Positions 46,980 to 57,451 of a DNA stretch of 64,000 bases are shown here, piece after piece (position 1 is the first letter of the stretch; every line of letters starts with the position of its first letter). The DNA lies in assembly GCA_023014335.1 (NCBI GenBank), contig JAECYW010000014.1:1488001-1552000 (forward strand), written 5' to 3'. Below the pieces are notes generated by a model, which did not search any database, was not told where the DNA came from, and was given only the letters and a program-made list of their open reading frames with translations. The DNA is from Galerina marginata. Lineage: Eukaryota > Basidiomycota > Agaricomycetes > Agaricales > Galerinaceae. The position numbers and the translations under genes were made by a program.

Positions 46980-47343
46980 GAATATGAGCCTGGTCTTGTG
47001 AAATATGTCAAACGGAGTACTGACCAGAGGCAAGATGCAAAACTACCCGGAGACGCCGTTAAACAACACGAGCAAACAAGCGTCAGGCATGAATGCAAGA
47101 AAATTGAAGAAATATCACAGGAAAGGAATAGGGACTGGAATAGTTTTGATCTATTTGATTTTAACTGTGCTACTATCGACAACGGACTACAGACATAGCG
47201 GTGAAAAAAACCGCCTTGAGGCCAACTCAACGGCCGGGACATAAATTACGACATAAAAGAGAATAGGTGAAGCATTGGTCGTATTCCAAGAAACTGGGGA
47301 GCAAGAAGTGGAGAATATCTCCAAGAAGACGGGCTAAGATAGA
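46980..47343. other. Short gap: ESF2 promoter and CBP80 3' end
   Basis: No exon is supported in these 364 bases. Confidence 0.4.
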
Positions 47344-50300
47344 TCAAGCTTCTTGCCCGGTAGCGATGTTCCAGACAGACTTGAGCAGTTCCGCAGCTGG
47401 ATCTTTTTGATGCTCGAATTTCGCGAACGAAACTGTATACAACGTCGTTGCATACGTACGCAGATACGGCGAGTACTGTGAAGCCCAAAATCAGCACCCG
47501 AACTCAGATGATGAACATATGATGAACTGCAAAACTAACCGCTCTGCAGAACTGGCGGTACCACCCCCACGTCTCCCAGGCATTCCACTCGTCTCTACCC
47601 CAATTCGCGCGGTTGTCCCATGCTTCCTCAGTGATAACAGTACGGGCATGAGGGTTAGCATGAGGGTCGGTGCTTGATGGTGCCAGACACGCGACAAATC
47701 CTTCGAGGGTCCGTGAGAGGGCCGTCTTTTGTTCTTTAGTAAGGCTCGAGAAAGCCTTGAGTGCAGTGATGAGGGTCGGACTGTCGACCTGAGGTGCCTC
47801 TTTTGCTGCAGTCTCCTCCGTCTCCTCTGTTTACAGAATCAGGGTCAGAACAAATCCACAAGATGGCAGAAAAAATTCGCACCTTTCGCATCAGCATCCA
47901 CCTCCATAGTTTCATCAGCTCTAGCCTTGACACGACCTCGAGCATCATCATCTTCCTTCCTCAACGTAGCAACCTTCCGTCTTGCAATCGTCACGCGTCC
48001 ATTGGCCTTATCAAGCGCTCCTCGCAACAAATCCCACTCGAAAGCACTCAAGTTCATGGGGCCACCTAATTCAACAAGCTGCCCAACAGCAACTCCATTC
48101 AGGAACGTCCACGCAACCACGTCGGTCGGGTCTACGATCTGGTACTGCATCAACTTGTCAAAGACAATCGCTACCATTTGTCGATTGTGCTTCCAGAAGG
48201 AAGCAGCGGCCGTCAACACATCTGCTTTGGCCTCAGGATTGCCTGTGCCACTGCTACCTGAAGTACCGCCACTCGCAAGGTTGCGCAGGAGAGGAAGATA
48301 ACGCTCAATGGCGTTGAGGAAATGAGAGAACGACCGCGAGCCTATGTGGAGGAGAGATTGCACCACAATCGATCTGATGAGAGAGTCGACATTGACTTGG
48401 CCATCATCAGAGGTTTCGAGGGTGTTTTTTAATGAGTCGAGATGAGCAATGACATCCTCTGCCTTTGCTCGTCCACGGAAAAGGTTTAATACTGCTTGAG
48501 CAGCATCATGATGGGGGTTGACTAAGTGAAGTAGGTGAGTGTTACTCAATTGGCGAAAGTGAAGACTTTCGTACTTGGATCGTCATATTCATACGCAGGT
48601 CCAGGTGCTTGTTCTGCGATCGTGTAGGCTTCTGGTGATTGCATTGATTCGGGAAGGGTCTTGAGAATCCGGTCGTGATATGCCAAACGAATCTCAAATT
48701 CGACAGCCCGCCGCATGAATGCACGGCGAGGATGCTGGATTGGAAGAGAGAGATCTGGCACCCTGATACACCCAGTTAAAACAATATTTCGGGTATAAAT
48801 GAAGTTAACGCACCACTCCTTCCATACCCAAGCAAAACCGAAATTGCTCATATGAACTGCAAACCACTCAGCAAAGCGTCGGGCAACTTCGACGTCTAGG
48901 CCGTCCGATAACGAGGTGTACAGTTTACGGATCGATTTCCCGACAGCTGGACCGACTGTAGACGGCGAGAGCTTGCACAATTCAGTAATCAGAGCAATGC
49001 AATAGATTGACTTCTTTGAGGACTCCGGCAGTAGTAAGTAAGCACCGAGGACTGTCTGTGGAGGTCTTAGCAGGATGAAAATGATCTAGAAAAAAAATCC
49101 GACCTCGATAATCGTGCTCTCTAGTTGCCAGTCTTTTCCAAGTAAGGGTTCTGCTGTAACTGGTGCTCCAGGTTTCGGCTTGAAGGTCCCAGGCAGATTC
49201 CACTTCGGATATTCGAGCAATAGTCGGGCGCACTCTTTGCGATTTACTTCGAAGATATCAACAATATCTAGCAGCGCAGTTCGAACGACATAGCCTGCCG
49301 GGCTATTTGGATCAGGAGACACCTAGCAGAAACAAACTATGAGTTGTCGAATACGCTTGAGAGGAATAAATTCACATCATCAGGGAAAAGCTGAATAAAG
49401 AACTCAGGCCATTCTTCTTTCTTTACTTGTGATTCCTCGCCAGAGTCGGCAGACATGGAATCGAGCTCTATTACTTCGGGAGGCACCAAAACCACAGGCA
49501 GAATGTACGGCGATACCACGGAGGGGTCGATTTCCGGGTGGTTTTGGTAAGGTTGAGGTATGCAGCTGTCAGTGTCTTTGAAATTTGACTCATTGAGAGC
49601 TATCAACGAGCGGAGAAGAATATCTAGCAGCTAAACTTTGATCAGCCAAATACAAAGTAAGCAGCGAAATATGCTTGCCTCTACCGTGCTGTCATTTGGA
49701 ATAGCCTGACTGGAAATCCGCGTCGACGGAGATACGAGCCATTTTTGTTGCGTTGTGGTGTCGGCATATGCTTGAATGGCATTGATGATTTCGTCGACGC
49801 CGGCTGGTGATTGATCTTTGAGTACAGGTCCGGCCTGACAAATAGTCAGTCTCGCTGTCATTCCAGGTCAGTTGAGGACATACCATAACCAGCCCTTCAC
49901 CTGCACACAGCGCGGCTCTCTTTGCACGACCATGAGATACACCAAACTCATCCAACACTGCCGTGAAGGATCGGAGGAGAGAAAACATAGAGTCGGTGGA
50001 TACCAACTTGGCCACCGTCAGATGCGCGAAAAAGTGAATCTGTGAATCGTCAATCGGTGTTTTTATGAGTGATTCGTTTGATAAACGTACGCAGAGACGC
50101 GTCTCTCTCCATGCCACCTTGTCGACATAGGATTGGAACCCTTTCCAGAAGTCCTCCAAAATGAGTCGGCCAAGTGGTGCTTCATCGGGTATGCCAAGCT
50201 CTGAGGGATTGTGTAGTAATCGCAGAAGAGCAGCGTAAAATGGGATCTTGTAAGGTTGTTCCGTCACCCTAATGTTCTCGTCAGAATTTTTACGAGACTG

Positions 50301-50680
50301 TTAGTTCAACGGTTGCTCACCCAATACGAAACGCCTCTGAAAGAATAGGGATGTTACGGGGAACATGGTCCCGAATTTGTTGCTCTAAACGCGGGAGCTC
50401 TTCCACAGGATCCTGGACGACACGGACGGCCTCATTTTAACTTTCAAGGTGATGTAAAAATATGCTCCAAGCGCTCACCACTTCTCCCAGTTTGATTATG
50501 GCAGTCTTGAGTTTGTCATCTGGGGTCTCAAAATCGCGCCGTCGGTCCTCGTAGTCGTCTGTGTTTGGAATGGTTCATTACGAGGCAACTCGTGCAAAGC
50601 AGCGCCTATTCCTCACCTCTATCTCTATGATATCGCTTGCGGAAGCCTCCTCCACGCCCGCCGTAACGTTCGTGACTCAT
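47344..50680 (-). CDS. Nuclear cap-binding protein subunit 1 (CBP80), MIF4G-type
   Basis: CBP80 is the large subunit of the nuclear cap-binding complex. It binds CBP20 and recruits ARS2 and other RNA-fate factors to capped transcripts. The start at 50680 gives MSHERYGGRGGGFRKRYHRD, an Arg/Gly-rich head typical of fungal CBP80. The body is built of three MIF4G-like helical blocks: KTAIIKLGEV to PFYAALLRLLHNP, IHFFAHLTVAKLVS with GRAKRAALCAGEGLVMAGP, then VEVARRFAEWFAVHMSNFGF, PRRAFMRRAVEFEIRLAYHD and RIKTLPE-like segments. The third block has SFSHFLNAIERYLPLLRNLA, WKHNRQMVAIVFDKLMQYQI, VDPTDVVAWTFL and LSAFEWDLLRGALDK. More than ten exons are joined, ending NIATGQEA. The whole family length appears present. 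Confidence 0.88.
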
Positions 50681-51014
50681 GACTCAAGGCAACTTCTGGA
50701 GGCGTTCGCGTGGGCCCTGGATTCCAGGTATTAAAGTTTACTCGGTGACCACCGTTCAAGCTCGTCGTTGTTGACTCCAGTGACAGTTTGAAGCCGCGTT
50801 CATGTTGAGTTACTGGTTTTCAGGCACATAGTCATGTGACTTTAAATTGCCAATTTCAGCAACGGTCGACCTCGAAAACACAATGTTACACAGACCAAAT
50901 GATTTATATAGAGAATTTACAGTGCCGAAGGAAATACATGATGGAAAAATACATATTAGCAACTGATATTGATATAAATAGGAAACAATAAAAAGAATGG
51001 AAAATATAGAGGAA
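50681..51014. other. CBP80 upstream region, cut by the Helitron
   Basis: Only 334 bases lie between the CBP80 start and the Helitron 3' terminus, so the insertion sits in or near the CBP80 promoter. No other feature is seen. Confidence 0.45.
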
Positions 51015-51041
51015 CTAGCGCGTCCCCGTGCTCCGCACGGG
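51015..51041 (-). other. Helitron 3' terminus: hairpin plus CTAG
   Basis: On the minus strand: CCCGTGC-GGA-GCACGGG (51025-51041), then GACGCG, then CTAG. A GC-rich hairpin about 10 bases before a CTRR end is the defining Helitron 3' structure. Confidence 0.85.
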
Positions 51042-51109
51042 AACTTTCCAGAGTCAAAAGCAGTGTTGTTTTATTCAAATATTTATGTAAGAAAATACAG
51101 GGAATGTAG

Positions 51110-52113
51110 TTAATTTTCTGTGTTGTCAGTAAGTCTTTGACGTTTTGCGTCACGTTCATCCGAGTCATCATCTGACGACTCTTGTCTTTTTTCGCCAGAA
51201 TGGCTCGGACCGGCATCATTCTCAGACGGGACATTATCGTCATCGGGAGGGTCGTCATAGTTGAAGCGAGTAGTATGGGGTTCTGAGGTTTTTTGTGAGT
51301 GGCGGTGGAAAGATAAGATATAGGCAGAAGGTACGGACCGTTGGAGGATGCCTTTGGTAGGGTAACAGCAGACGAACCAAGATATGCGAGGTTTTGGAAT
51401 TCAACGTTAACGGACGTCACGATTTGGTCGGAGTCGCGTTTGATTTTGTCCACATAGCCGCCAATGGATACCAATGATCCCGCCGTTGCAGATGGTTTCT
51501 TTTGAGACCACCTTTTTGACTCAACAAAGAAAATGTGGATTGGCAGAGTGGTTGATGTTTTGGGCAATAGTAAGTATTGAGATGGGTTCATGTTGATAGA
51601 GTTATCGGAAGATTTGAAGCTCGAGACAGTGCCTGAAACGTTGATGTAAGGACGTCTTTTTTGGTCGACTTTTCCATCTATCCAGATGAGCTGGAACATG
51701 TTAAGTTTGACTTATGAAAGGAAAGGATTTTAATACCTCTATGATATCGCCTGCAAAAGCGTAGTCTGTGATTTCGAGATTCTTTGTCACCAAGCTTTTC
51801 AAGATGGGGAGGTCATTTGGCATGGATGATATCTGGATGTGGAGTCAGAATCTGTTATCGGAAGGTAGTATCGGAAATCTACATTTGCTGTGATGAAAGC
51901 TTTTGCAAAGGGTTTTTCGAGATTCTTTTGGAAGTCTTTGGTCATGTCGTCCGGAATGAAATAGTGAAGGAATGCCAGGGCGGAAGTGCAGCTACCATCA
52001 GTCACAAAAAAGTTCGCGTCGATAACAACATTTCTATTGCCTTTGAGTGGGTCTATAGCACGCGGAGATGCCAGGACAGAAATGCCTGAAATTGTGATAT
52101 GACCTGAAGTCAT
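51110..52113 (-). CDS. Helitron accessory protein, possibly OB-fold/RPA-like
   Basis: About four exons on the same strand as the Rep-helicase and 65 bases downstream of its stop, inside the element's 3' terminus. The product begins MTSGHITISGISVLASPRAI and contains SALAFLHYFIPDDMTKDFQK, ISSMPNDLPILKSLVTKNLE, IIELIWIDGKVDQKRRPYIN, VSGTVSSFKSSDNS and LVSIGGYVDKIKRDSDQIVT. Alternating beta strands with VSGTVSSF and GGYVDKI fit an OB fold. This is judged by eye, not by search. Helitrons often carry RPA-like single-strand-binding genes, so a role in rolling-circle replication is plausible. The tail is acidic, then basic (SDERDAKRQRLTDNTEN). Confidence 0.6.
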
Positions 52114-52178
52114 GGTGGTGAATAACGAAGAAAGAGTAACAGACAGTCTCGGAATGAAATCATCATAAATTATCTTAT

Positions 52179-55100
52179 CTAATCTACCAATACTTCGGGG
52201 TACACAACGTTAGCTGTTTTTCCATCACTACCATCAGGTAACAAAACGCAAACCCTTTGGCAGGATGTTGCTCTCGATAGTGCTACATATAACTGGCCAT
52301 GACTAAAGACAGGTGAGAGTAAATGTATACCTACATATTGAAGAGACTGGCCTTCAGCTTTGTTTATAGTCATGGCAAAAGATAGGCGAACAGGAAATTG
52401 GCGCCGTTTTAAAATGAAAGGAAATTGGCGATTTGATGGTTTCAAAGAGACTCTCGGTATGAAAGCTTTCTCGCCATGGTGGTCGCCGCCAATAATCATG
52501 ACTTCTAGAATGCGGGGATATGCTTGAAGGAGGGTCATGCGTGTTCCATTACATAACCCTTTACCTGGGTCCAAGTTGCGTAGCAGCATGAGAGGGCATC
52601 CGATTTTCATCTTCAACTCGGACAATGGCAAGGAAGAAGGTTCTAGTGCTCGCAAAAAGTCTTCTGGTACGTCGTCTCTGATGCCCTCTCCTTTGTCTTC
52701 CAAGCTATCTGCGCTATGGTAGATGATTTCACGTCCGGGCATTTTTTGGAGAATCTTTTCATTGGTTTCACGAACATCAACATTTCGAGGAGCAAGGATG
52801 GCATGATCAAGGAAGTATTCGGCGGGAGGTGGTGCGTGATTTGATGCATTAATGTCTCCATAGATTCTTGTAATAAGGTCATCTTCGTCGAAGGTTACCA
52901 TTGATGGTGGAATGTTGATGTTACCATTTTCATCAATATTGCGGCCATGACCAACATCCAGCAACCATTGCGAGAACTCGGCATCTTCAGGTGAGTTGTG
53001 AAGGCGCATATTGGTTCGTAATTTGAGAACGTCCATATTGTTCCACAGGTACGATCTTCGGAGACAGGCGTCCACAATATCTGCACGGGATCCCTTTGGA
53101 ACGACTGGTAAGATCTGTTGAAAGTCACCTCCAAATATCATCGTCAAGCCACCAAAATGTTTTGGACAGTTTCGAAGGTCTTGGAACGTTCGGTCGAGTG
53201 CTTCAAAACAATGTCGGTGAGTCATTAGACATTCATCATAAATAACTGCGTCTGTCATTCTGAGGAGATCGGCACGCAAACTTTCTTTTGGGATGCTGCA
53301 TATGGAATTCCCATCAAGAGTGTCGATTGGTATTTTGAACATGGAATGCGCGGTCTGACCTCCTGGCAGGAGTAGACATGCTAGTCCAGTTGAAGCAACG
53401 CAGAGGATTATGATTCCCTCGGCACGCACAGCATGGCAGATTGCCTGATAAAGGTATGTTTTTCCACATCCACCGAAACCGTCGAGAAAGAAAATTCCTC
53501 CTGCCTTATCAATTATAGATTGCCATATCTTTCGGAATGCCTGGCGTTGGTCGATATTGAGAGATGATGTTAGGTGATGTGCGGCTACACCCTCTGTCTC
53601 TGGGTCATAATCAACCTGTTGCGTTATTAGACGGTTATGCAATGTATCTGCCCAGTTCAACAGCGATTGGGGCATTGATGTGAAGTCAGATAGAGTATGT
53701 CCAGAATCGCGAAGGATGTTGTCCATTAGATGTAGGCCAAAATCATAAATCTCGTTTTCGGTGACAGTTCTTCGTCCAAGTTCATACAATTTGCGGCGTA
53801 GGTCGTCACAGATTTTATCACGAAACAATAGCCAGAGTTGGTTCGGCTGAGCAGGAGTACAGAAAAGCAGTAGGGTGGTGAATAAGTGCCGAAGTTGGGA
53901 ACCAGTTTGGATTTCTGCGGCGTCTCGTAGGCAAATTTCCCATTCGCCATCGTCTTCCAAGAGGCCACGCCTTAAACATGCTTCATGAAATGTTTCGCAG
54001 ACTATACCGTTCACAGTTTTCAAGTCGTCAAAAGACTGAGGACCTTTCACCACCATTAAGAGCGTTCGGAGATAGAATCTTTCTCCCGCTGTTGGTCCAA
54101 CATAGGTCATTCGACCGATGGCAAAGCCTCTTTGACGTCGTTGCCAGACTTTAGATTGACGATTTCCCTCCTCAGCTTTAATGACAAAGTGGTTTGGAAA
54201 CTCTTGGTAAGTCAATGACCGTGCTAAACGACCCGATGAACCAGAAAGGCGGTTGGTTTTGAAAAATGCTATCAAAGGAGTATCGGCATTTTCACCCCAT
54301 TCAACAATGTTCTGTGCATTGGCAGATGGGTCAAAGATAATGCGTTGTTCATGAGGCAGATGGATTTGCAATCGCACAACATTTGGTTCCTGGTCTGTGG
54401 GTGATCACGTCAATATCGTGAAAGTAATGTGAAGGAAAGTATTGGGTATAGCGTACCATGCATCTTAAATTGAAAAATGCGCCAGGCTGCTTCGGAGGCA
54501 GAAAAATATCTGCCATCGATATACTGCTTGACTTCATCGTGACGATCGTGCAAAGTCAGAGTTCCGCAATCGCCTCCTTTCTCAATGTATTTGTTGATAT
54601 ACTTCATCGATCCAAAGCATACAACACATTCGACATTCATATGGCACTGGAGCCACAGCATACAGAATGGATTGTGCGGAACGATCCACCGATTATCGAG
54701 TTCATAGCCTCTAACCTTATAGCAGCGACCGTTGTCAGGGCGTGCATAATGAGGATAACCTTCCTGATCCATGGTCGTTCGTTCCTGGAAAGCTTTTGGA
54801 TAACCACGAATGCATTTGTTATCCCGCATGCAAGACGCATGTGGGTCTAGAGCACCGCAAGGCCCATGAACCATGAATTTTTGGACGGTGTCAAACAATC
54901 GAGGCTGTGTATCTGGGTCGGGCCATTGGGCAGAAATGGCACTATCGACAATATCAGGTGTGAGGAGTTTGTATCCATGTTTCAAGAAAATCAGGAGATG
55001 CATGTGTGGAAGACCTCTTTTTTGAAACTCGATTGTGTCTACGTGAGCGACACAGGGACCAAAAATACCGTCTTTGAGAATAGCGTTCAAGAGTGTCTTC

Positions 55101-56783
55101 TTTTTTAGCTGGAAAACCCGAGAGACCAAGTCAGGACGGTCAGCAGCTGTCTGTCCAGGAAGCAACTCTCGCGTGATTTCAGGCCAGTTCGCGTTTGCTG
55201 TCATTGTTAGAAAAATATCAATTTTCTTGAAATGTCGTGCGATGGCCATTCCGTCCAGATAACGTTGATGCATGTCGCGTGGACCTCCCAGGTAAGAGGA
55301 TGGTAATATGATCCGTTCTCCCAACTGGTTAAGGTCTATATGGTCGTCACTGGTTGTTAGCGCATCTTCTATCCCGTTTAACATGGTGGTTCGAAGTTTA
55401 GGTTGTTGAGTACGAATGAAGCGAAGGCGTTCTTGGTCGATGGATGCAAACATATCGACCAAATACCTTTGAAACAGCCGACCGCCTCGCAGTATGGTGG
55501 AAAATTCTCTAGGTCGAGGATGAAGCCGGTATGCACTGTATTGCAGAAGAGTTATGCGCTTTGGGTTGTTTGGAACAGTCAATCCTGAGTACCACCCAGA
55601 CTCCCCGTAAGGAAAGAAGAGGACATAATGTAAGGGTGCGTAAGCGGCGTGGCCTTCATTAATTCGTTGGAGTTGTAAGTGATCTCGGTTATCACGGCGA
55701 CTGCGGTAGTGCTGTGGCCGAAGATGAATGACAATGTCACGATAATCACCTTGGAAATTATCATCTCCAGGCAAGATGACCCCAACTTCATCGTCTGTGG
55801 GTAGGTTATACCGTCGAGGATCATTTGTGGGAAGAACACAAAGCCGAACAGTATAATCGGGAGCATCGTGTAATTGAAGGACTTCGTATGCATGCTGATA
55901 CGTGGAAGTATACTTGTTGTGAACTTGCAGTAGATGTTGGAGGATATACATGGTGTTGAGCGATAGGTTCCCATTCCGCGCGATACGATATTGGTATGCA
56001 GCATAAGCGTCGTAGATGTAGAGCTGTGAGTATGAAGGAGAGACCGACGGTTCAGGAAGCAAAGAACCAGACAAATGCTTGAGTTCTCCGTGAATTCGGA
56101 AAACGGGTGGTCCACGACCAAGGACGGAATGATCGATCTTGACTCCTAAAGACGTAAATGCTAATGCTGAATTGTACTGCACAATATTTGCACGGAATTC
56201 TTTCGCTTGATGGGTATCAGCAGTAAACAGGTTGTATAGCTGCGTAGGCGGGACACGGAGAACAGGAAGTTTTACTTTACCATGTGCGCAGCAAGCCTCG
56301 AATTCGGGGTGACCAACTTTTGATGATGAAACTTGCTCATCAAACCAATGAAGGGCATCACAGAAAGGACAGTGTATATTCATGATACCTAAGTCATTGA
56401 CAGATAGCGTATCAAGAGGTGGTTGTCGGGCAATACAGAAAAGAGGATTGCGCACTAAAAATGCGATCAGTATATTTAAAAAAGTGGTTGAAGGGGCTCT
56501 TACTCATGGCAAGGTCGTGATCAGGTTCAAATGGCACAACATTTCTCTCCATAGCACCTCCAGTGGCATGCGAAGGAGCCGTGACGTGAAGGTTGTTGGG
56601 TGCACGGTCGACATACGCGGTAGAAGGAACGTTCTAAAAGGAAGACTCAGTGCCGGCTCATTTAGAGAATGAAAGGGAAGTCACCGAAACAATCACTGGC
56701 AGGCTCCATGTAGTGCGCGGATGGTAAGTTGAACTGCGAACACGGGCAGAGGTTCGAGTGGGGATAGGTTCTTGTTGTGACAT
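52179..56783 (-). CDS. Helitron transposase (Rep HUH endonuclease plus PIF1-type helicase)
   Basis: Four exons (56685..56783, 56504..56633, 54457..56454, 52179..54394) give an unbroken 1480-residue protein. It holds the Helitron N-terminal domain (PTQLYNLFTADTHQAKEFRA, VKIDHSVLGRGPPVFRIHG) and the Rep region with the HUH motif in RGLPHMHLLIFLKHG (about 560). The two catalytic tyrosines lie in KYINKYIEKGGDCG (about 694). The SF1B PIF1 helicase has Walker A FLDGFGGCGKTYLYQ (about 1045), Walker B VIYDECLM (about 1126), GGDFQQILPVVPKGS, and the C-terminal TINKAEGQSLQ and LYVALSRATS motifs. Rep nicks and joins single strands, and the helicase unwinds ahead of it. All catalytic motifs are intact. 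The start at 56783 is the first ATG of a frame kept across two introns. The last intron (54395..54456) joins Rep and helicase. Confidence 0.92.
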
Positions 56784-57444
56784 GGTGTTGAAGGTGGAAT
56801 GTGGAAAAGTAGAGGGGACATTTAGAAAATGAAAAGTGCCGGCCATGACGCAAAATTGGCGGTCCGAAAATATCGTCATTGAGGAGAGAGGATTTGAGAC
56901 ATCGCAACACAATCGCAAAACTATCGCAAAACCATCATCTTTCAACATGAAAAATCAGACTGTCCAGGTTCGTAAGGTCAAGTTTCATTGAAATAAATGG
57001 ATTCAATACGTTACTGTTATCCAGAAAGAGCCCCTCTACACAGGTACCTACACAGGTACTGTTGAATCTCAAGGCCGGGGACTACCAGGAATACATTTTA
57101 TCGTTTGGTTGGAAGAGGAAAGCTCAGAAGAAGGGAAGTAGTTTGTGAAGAGAGACACAGGCACCTAAGTGAGTTCAAAAACATGGTAATTGAAAGCAGA
57201 AGTCTTACTGAGTGGTCAATTAGCGATGCCCGTTTTCACAAACGGGCCTGGCAGGACAAACAGAGAGTCACATGATTACTTTGCGCTTATTACCACCGCG
57301 TTTTCGCGGCTCATCTCTAACATTTTGTCCAAATGCGTAGTGCTCAAATTTTTTACATACAAATGTTCTGAATATGTATCTTTATTCTTTTATCAATTTA
57401 GATTTTCTTAGTGGTTGAGCCCCCGGTGTGCAGAGCTCAATGAA
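56784..57444. other. Region holding the unresolved Helitron 5' end and two strong hairpins
   Basis: No exon is supported. A perfect 8 bp-stem hairpin GCCCGTTT-TCAC-AAACGGGC lies at 57228-57247 and CCGCG-TTTT-CGCGG at 57296-57309. The first is followed on the minus strand by ATCG and CTAA (57220-57223), which resembles a second Helitron-type 3' end. A short direct repeat (CACAGGTACCT/CACAGGTACT) is near 57037-57060. Confidence 0.45.
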
Positions 57445-57451
57445 GTGTCGA

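Larger units (their letters stand above)
51015..56783 (-). mobile_element. Helitron rolling-circle transposon (3' end defined, 5' end unresolved)
   Basis: The element reads on the minus strand and carries an uninterrupted Rep-helicase gene and an accessory ORF. Its 3' terminus is CTAG at 51015-51018, followed by a T on the minus strand, as expected for Helitron insertion between A and T. A 7 bp-stem hairpin lies 6 bases inside it. The 5' TC end must lie beyond 56783 but was not fixed. The listed right border is only the start codon of the transposase. Intact coding frames suggest recent or current mobility. Confidence 0.85.
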
